Below are positions 12,496 through 23,955 of a stretch of DNA of 64,000 nt, in pieces. A program made the position numbers and the translations under genes. Source of the DNA: Sclerurus mexicanus (lineage: Eukaryota > Chordata > Aves > Passeriformes > Furnariidae); the NCBI GenBank assembly GCA_013396755.1, contig VWZF01006082.1, forward strand, positions 1,422,125 through 1,486,124, given 5' to 3'. Under the pieces are notes generated by a model. That model was not told the origin of the DNA and ran no database searches. It saw only the letters and a program-made list of their open reading frames with translations. The stretch's first letter is position 1, and each line of letters starts with the position of its first letter.

Positions 12496-13116
12496 GATAT
12501 CTGTGGTATCATCCTCCTAAGATCAAAAACAGTACCTGGCCCATTGAAAGTCTCATGGTAAGTGAAAATAGATACTTCCAAACACAACCACTCATCTGTT
12601 AGCCTTAGACTTCACTAGCAGAGGAGCCAACATACACCATCCTTATCCAATTATAAGTTTTGCTATGATATAAGGGAATATATATTATATATGAGCCTTA
12701 CTATGTTTATCTAAACTATTAAATTTTGTCTATAGTCTATTTTAGTCATGTGCTATCTGTAAAAGAAAAGATATCTTTTTCAACTTTTATTTATATGTCT
12801 GTTTTCTTCTCTTTTTGCAGTAAATTAGTCACTAATTTAATCATCTTTAAGATCCATATGCTCGCCCACACCATCCTTCATATGGGTACAATGAGATAAA
12901 GATTCTTATTTGCTGCACTACGGTATAATTAAACAGTCTGAATTTCAATTATTTCAATTTCTTACCATGAGAGATCACATGGTTATCTGAAGTACAGGGA
13001 GATAATATTTTCATTTTAAATGTTTCTGAATTTTCTACACTCATCTTTTAATTTAGCTTCAAGTCTTTGATAAGAGTTTACTTGCATCAAACCAGTAATA
13101 CATTTTAATGAAATAG

Positions 13117-13175
13117 TTTCTTTTGTTTTCTTTTTTTTTTCTTTTCTTTTCTTTTCTTTTGTTTTCTTTTCCTCC
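13117..13175. repeat. (TTTTC)n pyrimidine tract
   Basis: A plus-strand run of TTTTC units and a T11 block, almost purely pyrimidine apart from single Gs at 13,125 and 13,161. A mirror-like homopurine/homopyrimidine tract of this kind can adopt triplex (H-DNA) form and is usually length-polymorphic. Confidence 0.9.
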
Positions 13176-14844
13176 TATGGCTGTATTGGCAAGTTCCACA
13201 GCTGAGCAGTACGACAAATACCATATGTTCACCTTCAGGCCACTATGTTATTTGCTGGTAAATACAATTCCTGCTGCTGTAGTTGCTCTCTGAAATTAAG
13301 AGTGACTCTGACACTTTTCTTCTATTACCTTATGTCATCTTATGTATCTAGGCAACTTTCTAGAATCACTGCTCCATGAAATGGAGAAAAATGCTTGTAG
13401 ATTCACATTTCAGATTGGTAAAACACAAGTAACATTTGAATTCTCAACAGAAATGAAAAACATTCCAATTGGAAAGTTGCCTGCAAAGAATTCAATACCT
13501 CTCTGCCTTTATTCATTTATATCAGCTTATATTGCTTATGAATCCAATGAAATGCTAGGCTAGAGCTCCATTTCAGTATGAAATGACTCAAGGGAATAGA
13601 GTAAATGTCCAACTTCATGAACAATATATGACAAAGCTGTAGAGCAAGTCCTTTGATTAGTTTACCTAGTGGCTTGTAACTTCACTTTCAAATAACCAGG
13701 AGTTGTCAGGCTGAGGTGGCAGAAGAGTCTGCTATGAATATTCATGCAAACATACCCATTCTAAGTCTTTCACTGTTTAATGGAGCTATTCCTCCACCTT
13801 TCTTTGATTAATTGACTTTATTATTGAGTTTTTGCTCATTTTTGTTTCAAATTTCCAAGACAGAAGGCACAGAAGAACAACTGACCAAATTGTCATCCCC
13901 TGAAGACCAAAATAGCTGTGAATAGGAGCTAAGAGTTCAATAGAAAGACAGGCTTGAGCCTTATATTTCCTAGTCTTTTTTTTGAGCCCTGCTTCCCTCA
14001 GAACCACAGAAGAAGGGCTGACTAAGTAAGAGATTTCAGGATTATTGCTATTTTTCACCTTTTAACAAGCCGTGCAGTCCACTCAGAATGAAATTCTAAG
14101 CTAGTCCTGGGCCAGAGGGTTTCCTTCTATGCTCCACTGCCTCTAGAGGAGCTTCTGCTGGTCCTTCTCCATCCAGAACATTAACTTCTTCACCTCCTCC
14201 AATTGGGAATATCCTCCTTAAAGCTTTGAGCTGACTCTTCTTCCTTATGCTTTTATCCTTCAATAGCTGTAGCCACTCACCTGCAGACATGAAGCAGCTC
14301 TCTAGTTAGTAGCTGCATTGGAAGTTTACAAAACTGCTTTATTAGGCACACCGTCTCCCAGATTAGAAACAGTGCTAATGCTGTAAGGTGAAGGAAGAGA
14401 GGGGAAAATTAGCAAATCAAATTCCAAGTTAGCAAAGATGCTATTGGCTTAAGGTGCTATTGGTGCATTGGCAGGTTTTGTGTGAGATCTTGCCAGGACT
14501 TTGCAGAAGTGAGGAGAGAAAGCTAAAGATATATAGTTGGATGTAATCTATATGCTTGAACAGTAATAAATAGTTCAGTCTGCACTCATAAGGGGGATTT
14601 ACAAGTGTTCTTCCAACCAGTCAGAGTTTCCTTAAGGATGTGTGTCTCTTTCTACAATGTGTGAGGAAAATTAGCACCATAGAACAGAACCTGTAAAGCA
14701 AAAACAAGAGCTGTCTAGGTAGCAATAGAGACATACAGAGCTTTAGATCTGCTTCCCTCCAGGCAGTGTTATTTTGGGCTGACTAGAGATGCCTTCACAC
14801 CTGTGAGTTCCCTCCTGGAGTAAGCTTCCATAGAAGCCAGGACA

Positions 14845-14866
14845 GCTTGTTCTCAAAAGAACAAGC
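14845..14866. repeat. Perfect 9-bp inverted repeat, 4-nt loop
   Basis: GCTTGTTCT (14,845-14,853), spacer CAAA, then AGAACAAGC (14,858-14,866), an exact complement. The arms contain TGTTCT and AGAACA, the steroid-receptor half-site, but in everted order with a 4-bp gap. The canonical glucocorticoid element has the opposite order with a 3-bp gap. Confidence 0.85.
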
Positions 14867-17800
14867 AGGTGTTGTCTCCTGTTGTGGAACTGCCCAAAAA
14901 TTGGTCACTCAGAAGCAGTGCTGGCAGCAATTCTTCCTTGTGGCTTTGTTTGCTTCTTCAGGTACTCCAGCTTCCAGTGAGATGCAGGACAATTGCAGAT
15001 AGAGAAGTTTTAGCTGAAGTGAGAATTTTGATGAAATTTAGGCTCGTAAATTTGTAGCTGTTGTCCTGAAAACCTCTGGCTTATCTGTTACATATTATTT
15101 GTATAAAATGTGATCAGAGTTTATGTTTTGGGTCAGTATACAGAAATACATATAGTATAGAAACTAAGAAAATTAATTGCCTACAGTGTTCTTCAACAAG
15201 GATAATTAAAATGTGGTAATTTTATTGTGTGGTATTTTCAAAATCCAAAGACACTTCCATTTGTGTAATTTGTGACCATCTACTTCTGGGATCAAGGGCA
15301 CAAATCAGGGATTTGAACATAGACTTCTCCATTCCCTCTCTCCTAGACATGCCTATGTCTCTTTGAAGTTGTAAAGGAGGTAGATGAAGACTTCAAATGA
15401 AATTATTTTCTTGTGTGCATTTTGACTACAGAAAACATTGGTAATAGCTGTTTTCCAGATAATAAAGCTGAAACCTTGTGAGACCAAGGTGTCAAAAGAT
15501 GAGTTGTTAGAACAAGCTACTATAATTAAGCAGTAGCATATTTAAAAGAAAACTTGGCTGCTGTTCCACCAAGTATTCTGTGGAAACACAAGAACAAAAT
15601 GGTCATGTTGTTAACAAAATACACAGCATTATTTTCGTAGCAAACCTTAGGGTAGCAAATTTCAGTCCTATCTCTAACAGAGGCTCCATGGTAACTGTGG
15701 AAATAATAAAGAAGTTTGTCTACTGTCACTATTGAGTAACAGGATGAAACAATAATTAAAGGAAGTTATTAGAAGGCAATAAGAACATGAAGAGGTGTAA
15801 TACTCACAAATCAACACTGATGCTGTAAAAGAAACCTATTATATGTGCCAGCACAGCAATGTCTAAAGCAAAATAGCCTGAAACAATTTATTTGGACTTT
15901 TAGAAACTACTTTTACCAAAATTCCTGAAATGGGGGCTGTTAAGGAAATTAAGTAATTGTGAGGTGAAGGAATTATGATTAGGAAACAACGAGCCATAGA
16001 ATAGCAAGGACTATAAATAAATACACAGGTACCATGCTGGCAAAAGGCCAGCCAAGTGATGACTGCAGAGCTGCACTATGAATGCTGTCAAATACATTTC
16101 AAATGATGGAAGAGGTCACCTGAGGTGCAATAGAGTGTGAAAAACACCAAACAAAGGGACCTAACAGAACTAGGTAAACTGGCAGTGCGATGATAGATGG
16201 AATATGTCAACAAAACAGTATCCTGGATAATATTGCTAGTTTAATTTTTTTTTTTTTAACCCAACACTTAGGGATGGAAATAGCCTTGAAAAAAAATTCA
16301 CCAATGTGCTCTTTATCTACAGTGATAGTCAAAATGTGACTGGATGTCTACATGAGAATAAAAGTAGTAATAAAATTAATACTACATTGTATGTGTAACA
16401 TACTTTATTACACATCTATAAGGTTTCTTAAGGCATAAAGTGTGGGCATGTGGGTGGGAGTGCATAAGTACATCTATGCACACATATGCACTCGCATAAA
16501 ATATTCCCTATCTACAGAGCTGAGTTTTAGAAGCAATAATATTTAATACAATAGTCCTATGATTCAGATATTCTGTGCAGTTTGTGACGTTACACCTCAG
16601 AAGTACTAATGCTTCAGATATTCCGCATGTACACATATGCTCACAGAAACATGTACATACAAATTTATGATATACATATAAAATCATTAGACAGTGACAC
16701 CTTGTTTCTCAGAGTTGAAGAAATGTATGAAGAGTATGTGAAATCATGGTACAGAGGAAGGCAAACATGTGGTGTGTTTAAGGAGATATTTGATGCACCT
16801 GAAATACAAAACCCCTGAAACATACAGAGGTAACTCTTACATTTATCAGTGGAAGAATAAATTTACTGCTATACATAGAACTTACTGTGATAACCACTGA
16901 GCTCAGGAGTTTAGCAAGATTCTCCAAGCAGTTAGATCAGTGTATCAATGACAAAAACATGGAACCATCCATAAAAAAGACATTAATGAGAACACATGGG
17001 AGCAATGAGGCTTAAAATGGTATTTGCTGTAGCAGCATGGCTTTCTACAGGTTTTTGAAGTGATTGAAGGCACCTGAAAATACAGGTAAGCATTGGATTG
17101 GTGGGTAACAGTGTGATCTGGCAAGATAGTTAGGAATGATGGACTAAATTCAAGGTAAGTAGGAATCCCAAGTGCTGTTTCTATTGCCTTAAAACTGAAA
17201 ATCATTCAATCTGATCAGGGGTAAGTGCATATCCATTTTGTATTCCTGAAAAAAAGTGTTGAATTATATGATTTCTTTCAATGCAATTTTTTATTTAGCT
17301 CATTCAATTGTTTCAGCTCAATTTTAACACTCAAAATCACAGTGAAGTGAAATATTGAGTATAGAATGTTAGGCTGAGGCACAAATCTATGCAGGCCATT
17401 TAAGTATCATATTTGCTGATACTGTTATACCAGGAACAGAATTTTTCCCTTGAAATTTCTGTCCCAGATTAATAGAGAAGTAATATCTCTATTGTGACAC
17501 ATAGTCTTTTGTCACACCACAATTGTAACTAAGTTTGCAAATGTTAAAAGTGGGCATTCACAAGCGGATATCTCCACTTACTTATAACACTTATGTATGA
17601 AATCAAATCTCTTGAAGCATCTTAACATGCTCAGGAACTGCAGCTGCAAAAATGGAGGAAAGTTCTCTGGCTAGACAGGCCTTTGCAAGTAATTAGCTTT
17701 TTTTTTCTGATTTAGTGTGTTACACTGTAAGCCTAGCTGGCTGACTTACACTGAGCAGAGGTAACCATCCCAGTCTTAATAAGTGCCTAGATGCTACTCT

Positions 17801-20800
17801 GTCTGGTCGGTATGAAGACTGACAGTGCCTGATTTCTCCTATGTGGGCAGTTCTTAGGATCAGGTAAGCCTGGCAGCGACAGCTTTCATTCTGGTACTGT
17901 GGATTGATGGTGAGGGAACCCCTTGGGAGAGGGCTGGTGGCTTTGATCCAATTGCCTACCTTGTGTGCTGGAATTATTGGCTTTTCTTCTCCCTTCCACT
18001 ATTGAACTTGCTGAGCAATTTTGTCTGTAGCTGCCTAAAGGGATGAGAACTAGAGCTGGTGGAAATCAGTGGCCAAGTAGAGAAGAAAGATTTTCCAAGT
18101 ATCCTAATCTGACAAAAAACCTGGTGTTTCTGTTTTGTGATTTGGTTTATGTTTTTTTTTCCATTTCAGTAGGAAATAGGCAATCCTCTCAGAGAAAACT
18201 AAAATGAGAGCTTAAGTTTAGACACTGAAATCAAACAGCTATACTTCCCAGTTTCCTGGGAAAACAGGCTGCATTTGCTTACTTCTCTTGGGACTGGAGA
18301 TTGCCCCAGAGGAGGAGCAGGGCAAGCTCAGCAGTGCAGTATAGAAAACAGCATACTGATTTCTCTGTTCTTTTTGTCTTAGGTATTTTGGGTTTAGCAA
18401 TAAGGTGCAAGAACTTCAAAAAGCATGCCTGTAAAACCTGTTGCCAGACAGCTGAAATCAGTCATTCTATGGCTGCTCTGTACAGGTACAGGATGGCACT
18501 GAAGTGAGAACCATGTTAATTTGCTTTGTATTTGTGTGAGGGCTACCTTATATTCACTACAGGATCCTTAATATTGTGCTATTTCAGCTTTCTGCATTTG
18601 AATGTATATCTTACTATTGTCTTATAATTTTGTTCCTAATTCTGAAAATACGATAATTGGTATGCTATTTGCCTTTTTGGTTGCTGTTTTGATGGAGAAA
18701 CAGCAGTAGATATCCATATTTACAGATTGAAAGTGAGTTATAACTCTCTCTGTTACTGTACAATTTAGTTTTACCTTTTTTTTTTTTTCCTCCCAGCAGC
18801 AGTAATCTCTTGAAAATGGTCCTTGTTGTTTCCCATCAAATTAACAAGCTGCTTGCACTGGAGTTATTCATCACAGGCTATCATTTAAAATACTATTTAG
18901 AAGGTGAGCCAGGTGGTTCTGTTTCATGTAGGCGTTCAGATTTCTCCCCCTCTTACAAGTAAATATTCCGTTTCAGGAAAATGTTCTGAATTTTTAATAT
19001 CAGGTGTGCCAGCCTCAGAGCAAGCTAAGTAGGCAGCAGAAGAGATCGCTCTCTTCCTTACTCTTGAATCAGAATCCATTCCAAAGAGAGGGTGGCTTTA
19101 TAGCAGCCAAGGCTGTGTGTCCATGGAGAGCTGTCTAGAGCGTTTGACATTCTTTCTTCCAGAAGTGTGCTTAGGGTAAATTAAACAAGGGTTGTCTAGA
19201 ATATTTGCAGGTCTGGTGACTGGTTTCTTCTTCAGTGGATGTAAGCTCTGCTGGGGCTGATATTTGGGGTTGCTATCCCTCTGCTGTTAGTAGTGTTACT
19301 GAGCCACACATCAAAAAGCAAAAATACCCATTCCAACTCGTTTGGGTCTATGAATGGCAATGGACTACTTATTCTCTTCTTGGAACTTTCCCCGTCTTCC
19401 TTAATGTGTGTGCTAATTACTGATGTATGCTGCAGTAAATATTATTTACTCTTCTTCTCTCAGGGCAATTTGTAATTCATAGAGGGTTGGGAACAGCTGG
19501 AAGGCAAGGCAGCGATCCTGAAATTTTCTGGGACTAAAGTCAACTATGTTTTTATGGTCATCTAAGTTTCCTGGGAGTATTTTGTATTACTTTTAAGTGG
19601 CTGTTATGCACCAATGAGCATGTCTAATGAATGTAGCCACTTCCCTTTGCTAAATTATGGGGACAAATTTCAATGCTTATTAACATAAATTAACCCTGTG
19701 TGAACATTGTACTGCAGGGTACAAATTGTTGCTGTGGCCTACCCTAGTGTTTGGATCTGGGTTTATCACTTGTTAGAAGGAGATCAGCCTAAATAAGAAT
19801 AAACTACTTCTTTCTAATATGGGAAACTACATTAATATAAAACTGATTTAAATACCCATACCTGTGGGGAATCCCTTTCCTGTCACTGAGAAGATACTGA
19901 GAGAAATAACTTCATGAATCAGTATATCAGTGAGAAGAGAGGTAGAGAGGGCACTCCGTGCCAATGGCAAACTGAACCAAGTAGAAGTGTCACCGTGCTT
20001 TATTTCAGAGGAGGCTGGGTTCCTTGGGAACAGTGACCTGCTCAGGTCCTTTACAAGGCCATCACTTACGTTTACTTTTTTAATATAATCCTAATTTTCT
20101 ATAGCCACATGCAGATGCTTTTATTGTTGCCATGAGCTGAGGTAGTCTCGTACGGGCAAAGGAATATTTTTCTCCTAGGAAAATTGAGCAGGTAAGAGGA
20201 TTTTAATCATAACATGCAAAGTAAGTCAAAAAGAGTAATTTTAAAGAGTAGCTTTTGATCCAGTATAGCTTTTTCCCAGGAGCTCTGATCAGATAACTGG
20301 TTGCATTAATTGGTACTCGGTATAGGAAAAGATGCTAAATACTTCTGCCTGTCAATTCACCTAGATGTATAGAATAACCCAAAAAAGCAGATGCAGTAAC
20401 TGACAGCAATGAATTCTAAAACAGCTGACAATCATGAATAATGCAGTAAAGTAAAAAAAAAAAAAATTGTGTTTGAGAGGTAGTTCAGAGGTTCCTTTAC
20501 TAGCACTTTCTTTAGATGTAAAGTATTGTTCAAAAATGGAACTTTTCCTATGAATTGCACTAAATTAGGCAGCAAACTATGAGGGCAAACCTACAAAAGA
20601 GTGGTATCACTGCTGAAATCTTTGAAATATAAAAACCTGGGGCCTGGGAAGGAAGCTCTGCTAAAATTATATGTTTGTAATTGTAAAACAAATATAATTT
20701 CTGTGTTTCCTGAATGTATAACAGAGACAGATTTCCACAGATTGGGAAACAGACATATTAAAAAGATGCTCCTGCACATACTACTTTCTTTGATGCAAAA

Positions 20801-21624
20801 ACAACTGAGGTCCTGTAGAAAGAGTCTCAGTGACTTCAGTGGATGCTCATGAAGGAACATTTTCATATTCCCTATGTATGTAAAAGCATGTAATTTGATA
20901 ATGTAGGTGATGCCAGTATTCCCTGATACTTAAATCAACACGTTATTCTCTCTTGTTTGATTGTAGTTTTGGTAGAGTTACTATTTCTGCCTGCATAGAT
21001 TTCCTTTTCACCTTTGTCAGCCTAATGCAAGACTGCAAGAATAGAGGTACTGACTGTTGTCAATTGTTCCCCAGCAATGACCAGGAGCAGAAAAGTAAGA
21101 GTAGAAAATAAAAGTATTTCAAGGAAAGTTTGCTACTTCGCCAAGGTGGTGTCCTAGCCTCCAGCAATTCACAGCTCAGAGACTGAGCTCAGAAGTGGTG
21201 ACCCTGTATTCAGATACTCAGTGGATGTCTCTTCTGTAACTTACCCATCTGTACCAGGAATCTGGAATCAGGAACCAGGAATTCCCCTGTCAGAATGACC
21301 TCTACAGTTTACTGTGAAAAGTCCTTTTACTTCTATACTTTTGACCTGTTTGGTGTAAGGTTGTGTGATTGTTTTGAGCTTTTTTTGTTTGGTTGGTTGG
21401 GTTTTATTGTTTGTCTGTTGATGCCTGAAGGTGCCTGGGAAGTGGTTGAAAGCCTAGTGAGATCTACTGGGGTGCTGTCTGACTTTTTGACAAGTTTGAG
21501 AGGCAGGATTTCCTCCACAAAGTCCATGCTAACTCCTTGATGCCCCAAAATTATCCACATCTCCCATTCTTTTCTTTATTGTAAGTAGGTAGACAGTTTC
21601 ACCAGAAAAGCAGGTTAGGTTTTT

Positions 21625-21750
21625 GTTGGTTTGTTTCTTTCTTTCTTTTCCTCTGGATGCCTTGATGTCCCACAGAATTGGGTTTTTGTTTCTTTTTTTT
21701 TTGTTGTTTTTTTTCCCCTGTTTTTTTTTTTTTTTTTTTTTTTAATTTTA
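21625..21750. repeat. T-rich low-complexity block with T23 run
   Basis: Alternating T runs with G or C interruptions end in an uninterrupted T23 at 21,721-21,743. An ambiguous base (N) follows at 21,769, consistent with a sequencing or consensus problem beside the homopolymer. Open frames across this block (poly-Lys or poly-Phe translations) are artefacts. Confidence 0.9.
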
Positions 21751-21751
21751 C

Positions 21752-21805
21752 TTTTGCCACCTTCTGAGNTAGATGATAACTTTGCCACCCTCTGGTCCAG
21801 AGGGT
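21752..21805. repeat. 28-bp imperfect duplication with 9-bp hairpin
   Basis: TTTGCCACCTTCTG and TTTGCCACCCTCTG recur 28 bp apart (G of GCC at 21,756 and 21,784). The second copy forms a perfect inverted repeat ACCCTCTGG-T-CCAGAGGGT at 21,787-21,805. The N at 21,769 lies between the copies. Confidence 0.8.
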
Positions 21806-23130
21806 CATTAAGGAAATATATTGGACTGCAACAGAATACAATAGCCATTTCCCAGAATGTAGTCTTCACTGTATGAGAAAAGAAATGTCAGACTGCTGTG
21901 TCCTACCTGCTATAGGAAGCAGATGAATATGTAGATCGATTTTTAACAAGGAAGGCTAAGCATACAGAAAAGTGAATCAAGCATAGTAGCATGCACCAAG
22001 GCTCTGTGGTACAGCAGCATTCAGAAAGAGCAGCCCTCAGGAATGACTAAAGGTTTGATTTTTACACACACAGATCATGCCTGGAGTTCTTTCACTGTTT
22101 TCCAGAGCTATGTCTACCCTGCCATATAAAAGGTGACCTGGTTTTAAACTAAGTCCAAGCAATGGGGATAGGGCTTATGTGGATGCTGTGAAGCAGCAGC
22201 CTCTTGCAGATCAAGGCTGTCTTGCAGACAGCTGTTTGGAGAAATCCGTACCGGAACCAAGGGCTTAAAGAACAATTAATCTGTGTGGACAATCAATAAT
22301 CAAGCTTGGCCTTGTTTTATTTAGGGGTATAGAGGCACTCAGTGTGATCCTTCTAATAAACAGGGACAGCTTGTAAAAGGATAAGAGAAGCGGAGTGATT
22401 TCTGAGTAAATAATCCTATCTAGGGAATGATGTAAATGACTAGCAGAGACACTTTCATACAGCATGAAATTATTAATGTTATGTAAGAGCCGCAAGCATT
22501 TATGAAAGGCTGGTGTACTTGTATCAGAACATGGATCATGCTCTTACTGACATTTAGTGTCCTTTTATTCCTGGATCTGGGGTCACTTGGGAAGCTCCAT
22601 CCAAGTAAATTGTATTTAGATTGTAATATTTTGATGTTAACTGAGCTGAAAAGTACTCTCCTGATAAGCTTCTTAATGAAAAAAACAGACAAATCTGAAT
22701 TTTGAAGGGAATGGCTACATGTGTCTTTTTGACCTGATTTCATGTCTTGAAGTTGGATCTGAAATGTAACCTAAGTAAAAATGAAATGAAAAAAGGCAAA
22801 TGTTGGTTTTGGTGTCTGAGAGCTGTAAATACAAGCGGTGCAAAGGAGGAAGGTAGTGGTGCTGGGGGTTTGAGTGCCTTTCAGGCCAGCACTCCAAATG
22901 CTGAAATAAGCTCTATTTAACATTAACTGCTTTTCAGGCTGAGATCTCTTTCCACAGTTCTGGGTTTGTTGGGTTTTTTCCCCCTTTGTTTGTTTAGGTT
23001 TTTTTTTCCTTGAAGGTTAATTAAAAAAGATGTTTTCATAATACAGTTCCTATTTCCAGATACAAAATCCTCACTTTTCCTGGTCTCAATGGTAAGCATA
23101 AGTTAATTAATACAAACAAATTTGCCCATA

Positions 23131-23166
23131 AAGCATACCTTTCAAAAGCATACCTTTCAAAAGCAT
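23131..23166. repeat. 15-bp tandem repeat, 2.4 copies
   Basis: AAGCATACCTTTCAA is repeated exactly at 23,131-23,145 and 23,146-23,160, with a partial third copy to 23,166. It is a short minisatellite-like duplication in otherwise unique sequence. Perfect identity suggests a recent event. Confidence 0.9.
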
Positions 23167-23525
23167 GGTAGACATGCCTTGTAAAGCAAATGAAGTATTT
23201 CAGAGATACAAAAGCACATGTTTGACACATAATGTGCAGTCAAGGGAAATACTATCCTGAGAAGCTTTCAACAATGTGACACGAAATACTGCACTATGCA
23301 AAGTTCAAGTAACAGAATTAATGGGCTTCATTAGAAGAATACAGAGCACACTCATCCAGTACTGAGGAAAACCCAGCTCAACAGTAGTTCAAAAAATTGT
23401 GGTTATTTTGGTTCTTTTCTAGTACCAAAACGTTTTGTCTTTTAGGCCTCAGAGTGCAGTCTCCGCAACATAAGAGAAAGAAGGTGTTACCTTAAAAAAG
23501 CTGTGGTTTGTACAGCCCAGGACAC

Positions 23526-23595
23526 CATAGACTCATAGAATCATAGACTCATAGAATAGTTTGGGTTGCAGGGAGCCTCTAAAGGTCATAAATCG
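23526..23595 (-). mobile_element. CR1 LINE tail with duplicated 3' terminal repeat
   Basis: CATAGACTCATAGAAT is present twice in tandem (23,526-23,541 and 23,542-23,557). It is followed by AGTTTGGGTTGCAGGGAGCC and TCTAAAGGTCAT, the inverted CR1 3' end. The terminal 8-mer microsatellite of CR1 is expanded and shows a G-A-C-T variant fixed in both units. Similarity to CR1 fades after about 23,595, leaving roughly 70 bp, one of the shortest recognisable insertions in the window. Confidence 0.85.
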
Positions 23596-23878
23596 ATCTT
23601 GGATCTTGCCCTCCCTTACAAGCATCCCGAAGACCTTTCTCCACGTCATGCTCCTGGTGCACCATGGCAGGACATAGCTCGCTGCCCTGGAACAGAAGAG
23701 CTGGGAAGGGAACCGAGCTAGAGAAAGGTGCTGCATATGTGATTAGAAATCAACATCCTTTGATAATGGCAGTGAATATTATTACTTGTGTGCATTTTTT
23801 ATTCCCTTAGCATCTCAGTAACTGTGCATGTTTTGACTTCCCTCTGTACTTCAATCTTTCTGGGGGAACCCCGAAGTC

Positions 23879-23955
23879 ATAGTATCATAGAATCATTTGT
23901 GTCAGAAAAGACCTTTAAGATTATTGAGTCAAATCAAGCCTGAGAGTGTCAGGGA
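23879..23955 (-). mobile_element. CR1 LINE tail
   Basis: TCATAGTATCATAGAATCAT starts the element on the plus strand, then TTGTGTCAGAAAAGACCTTT and AAGATTATTGAGTC follow. These correspond in reverse complement to the last ~70 bp of CR1. It lies about 285 bp from another CR1 tail in the same orientation but has a different sequence after the octamer repeat, so the two are separate insertions rather than a duplication. Confidence 0.85.

Larger units (their letters stand above)
12496..23525. other. Unique non-coding sequence, no gene recognised
   Basis: Eleven kilobases with no CR1 tail seen and no convincing exon. Homopolymer runs include T13 at 16,245-16,257, T13 at 18,776-18,788 and A14 at 20,453-20,466. 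Separately listed items are a pyrimidine pentamer tract (13.1 kb), a perfect hairpin (14.85 kb), the T-rich block with the N (21.6-21.8 kb) and a 15-bp tandem repeat (23.13 kb). Open frames are short and unrecognised. Confidence 0.65.

Noticed and set aside
21599..21876. Poly-Lys / poly-Phe open frames on both strands
   Set aside because: Translation of the T23 tract and neighbouring T runs, crossing an N.
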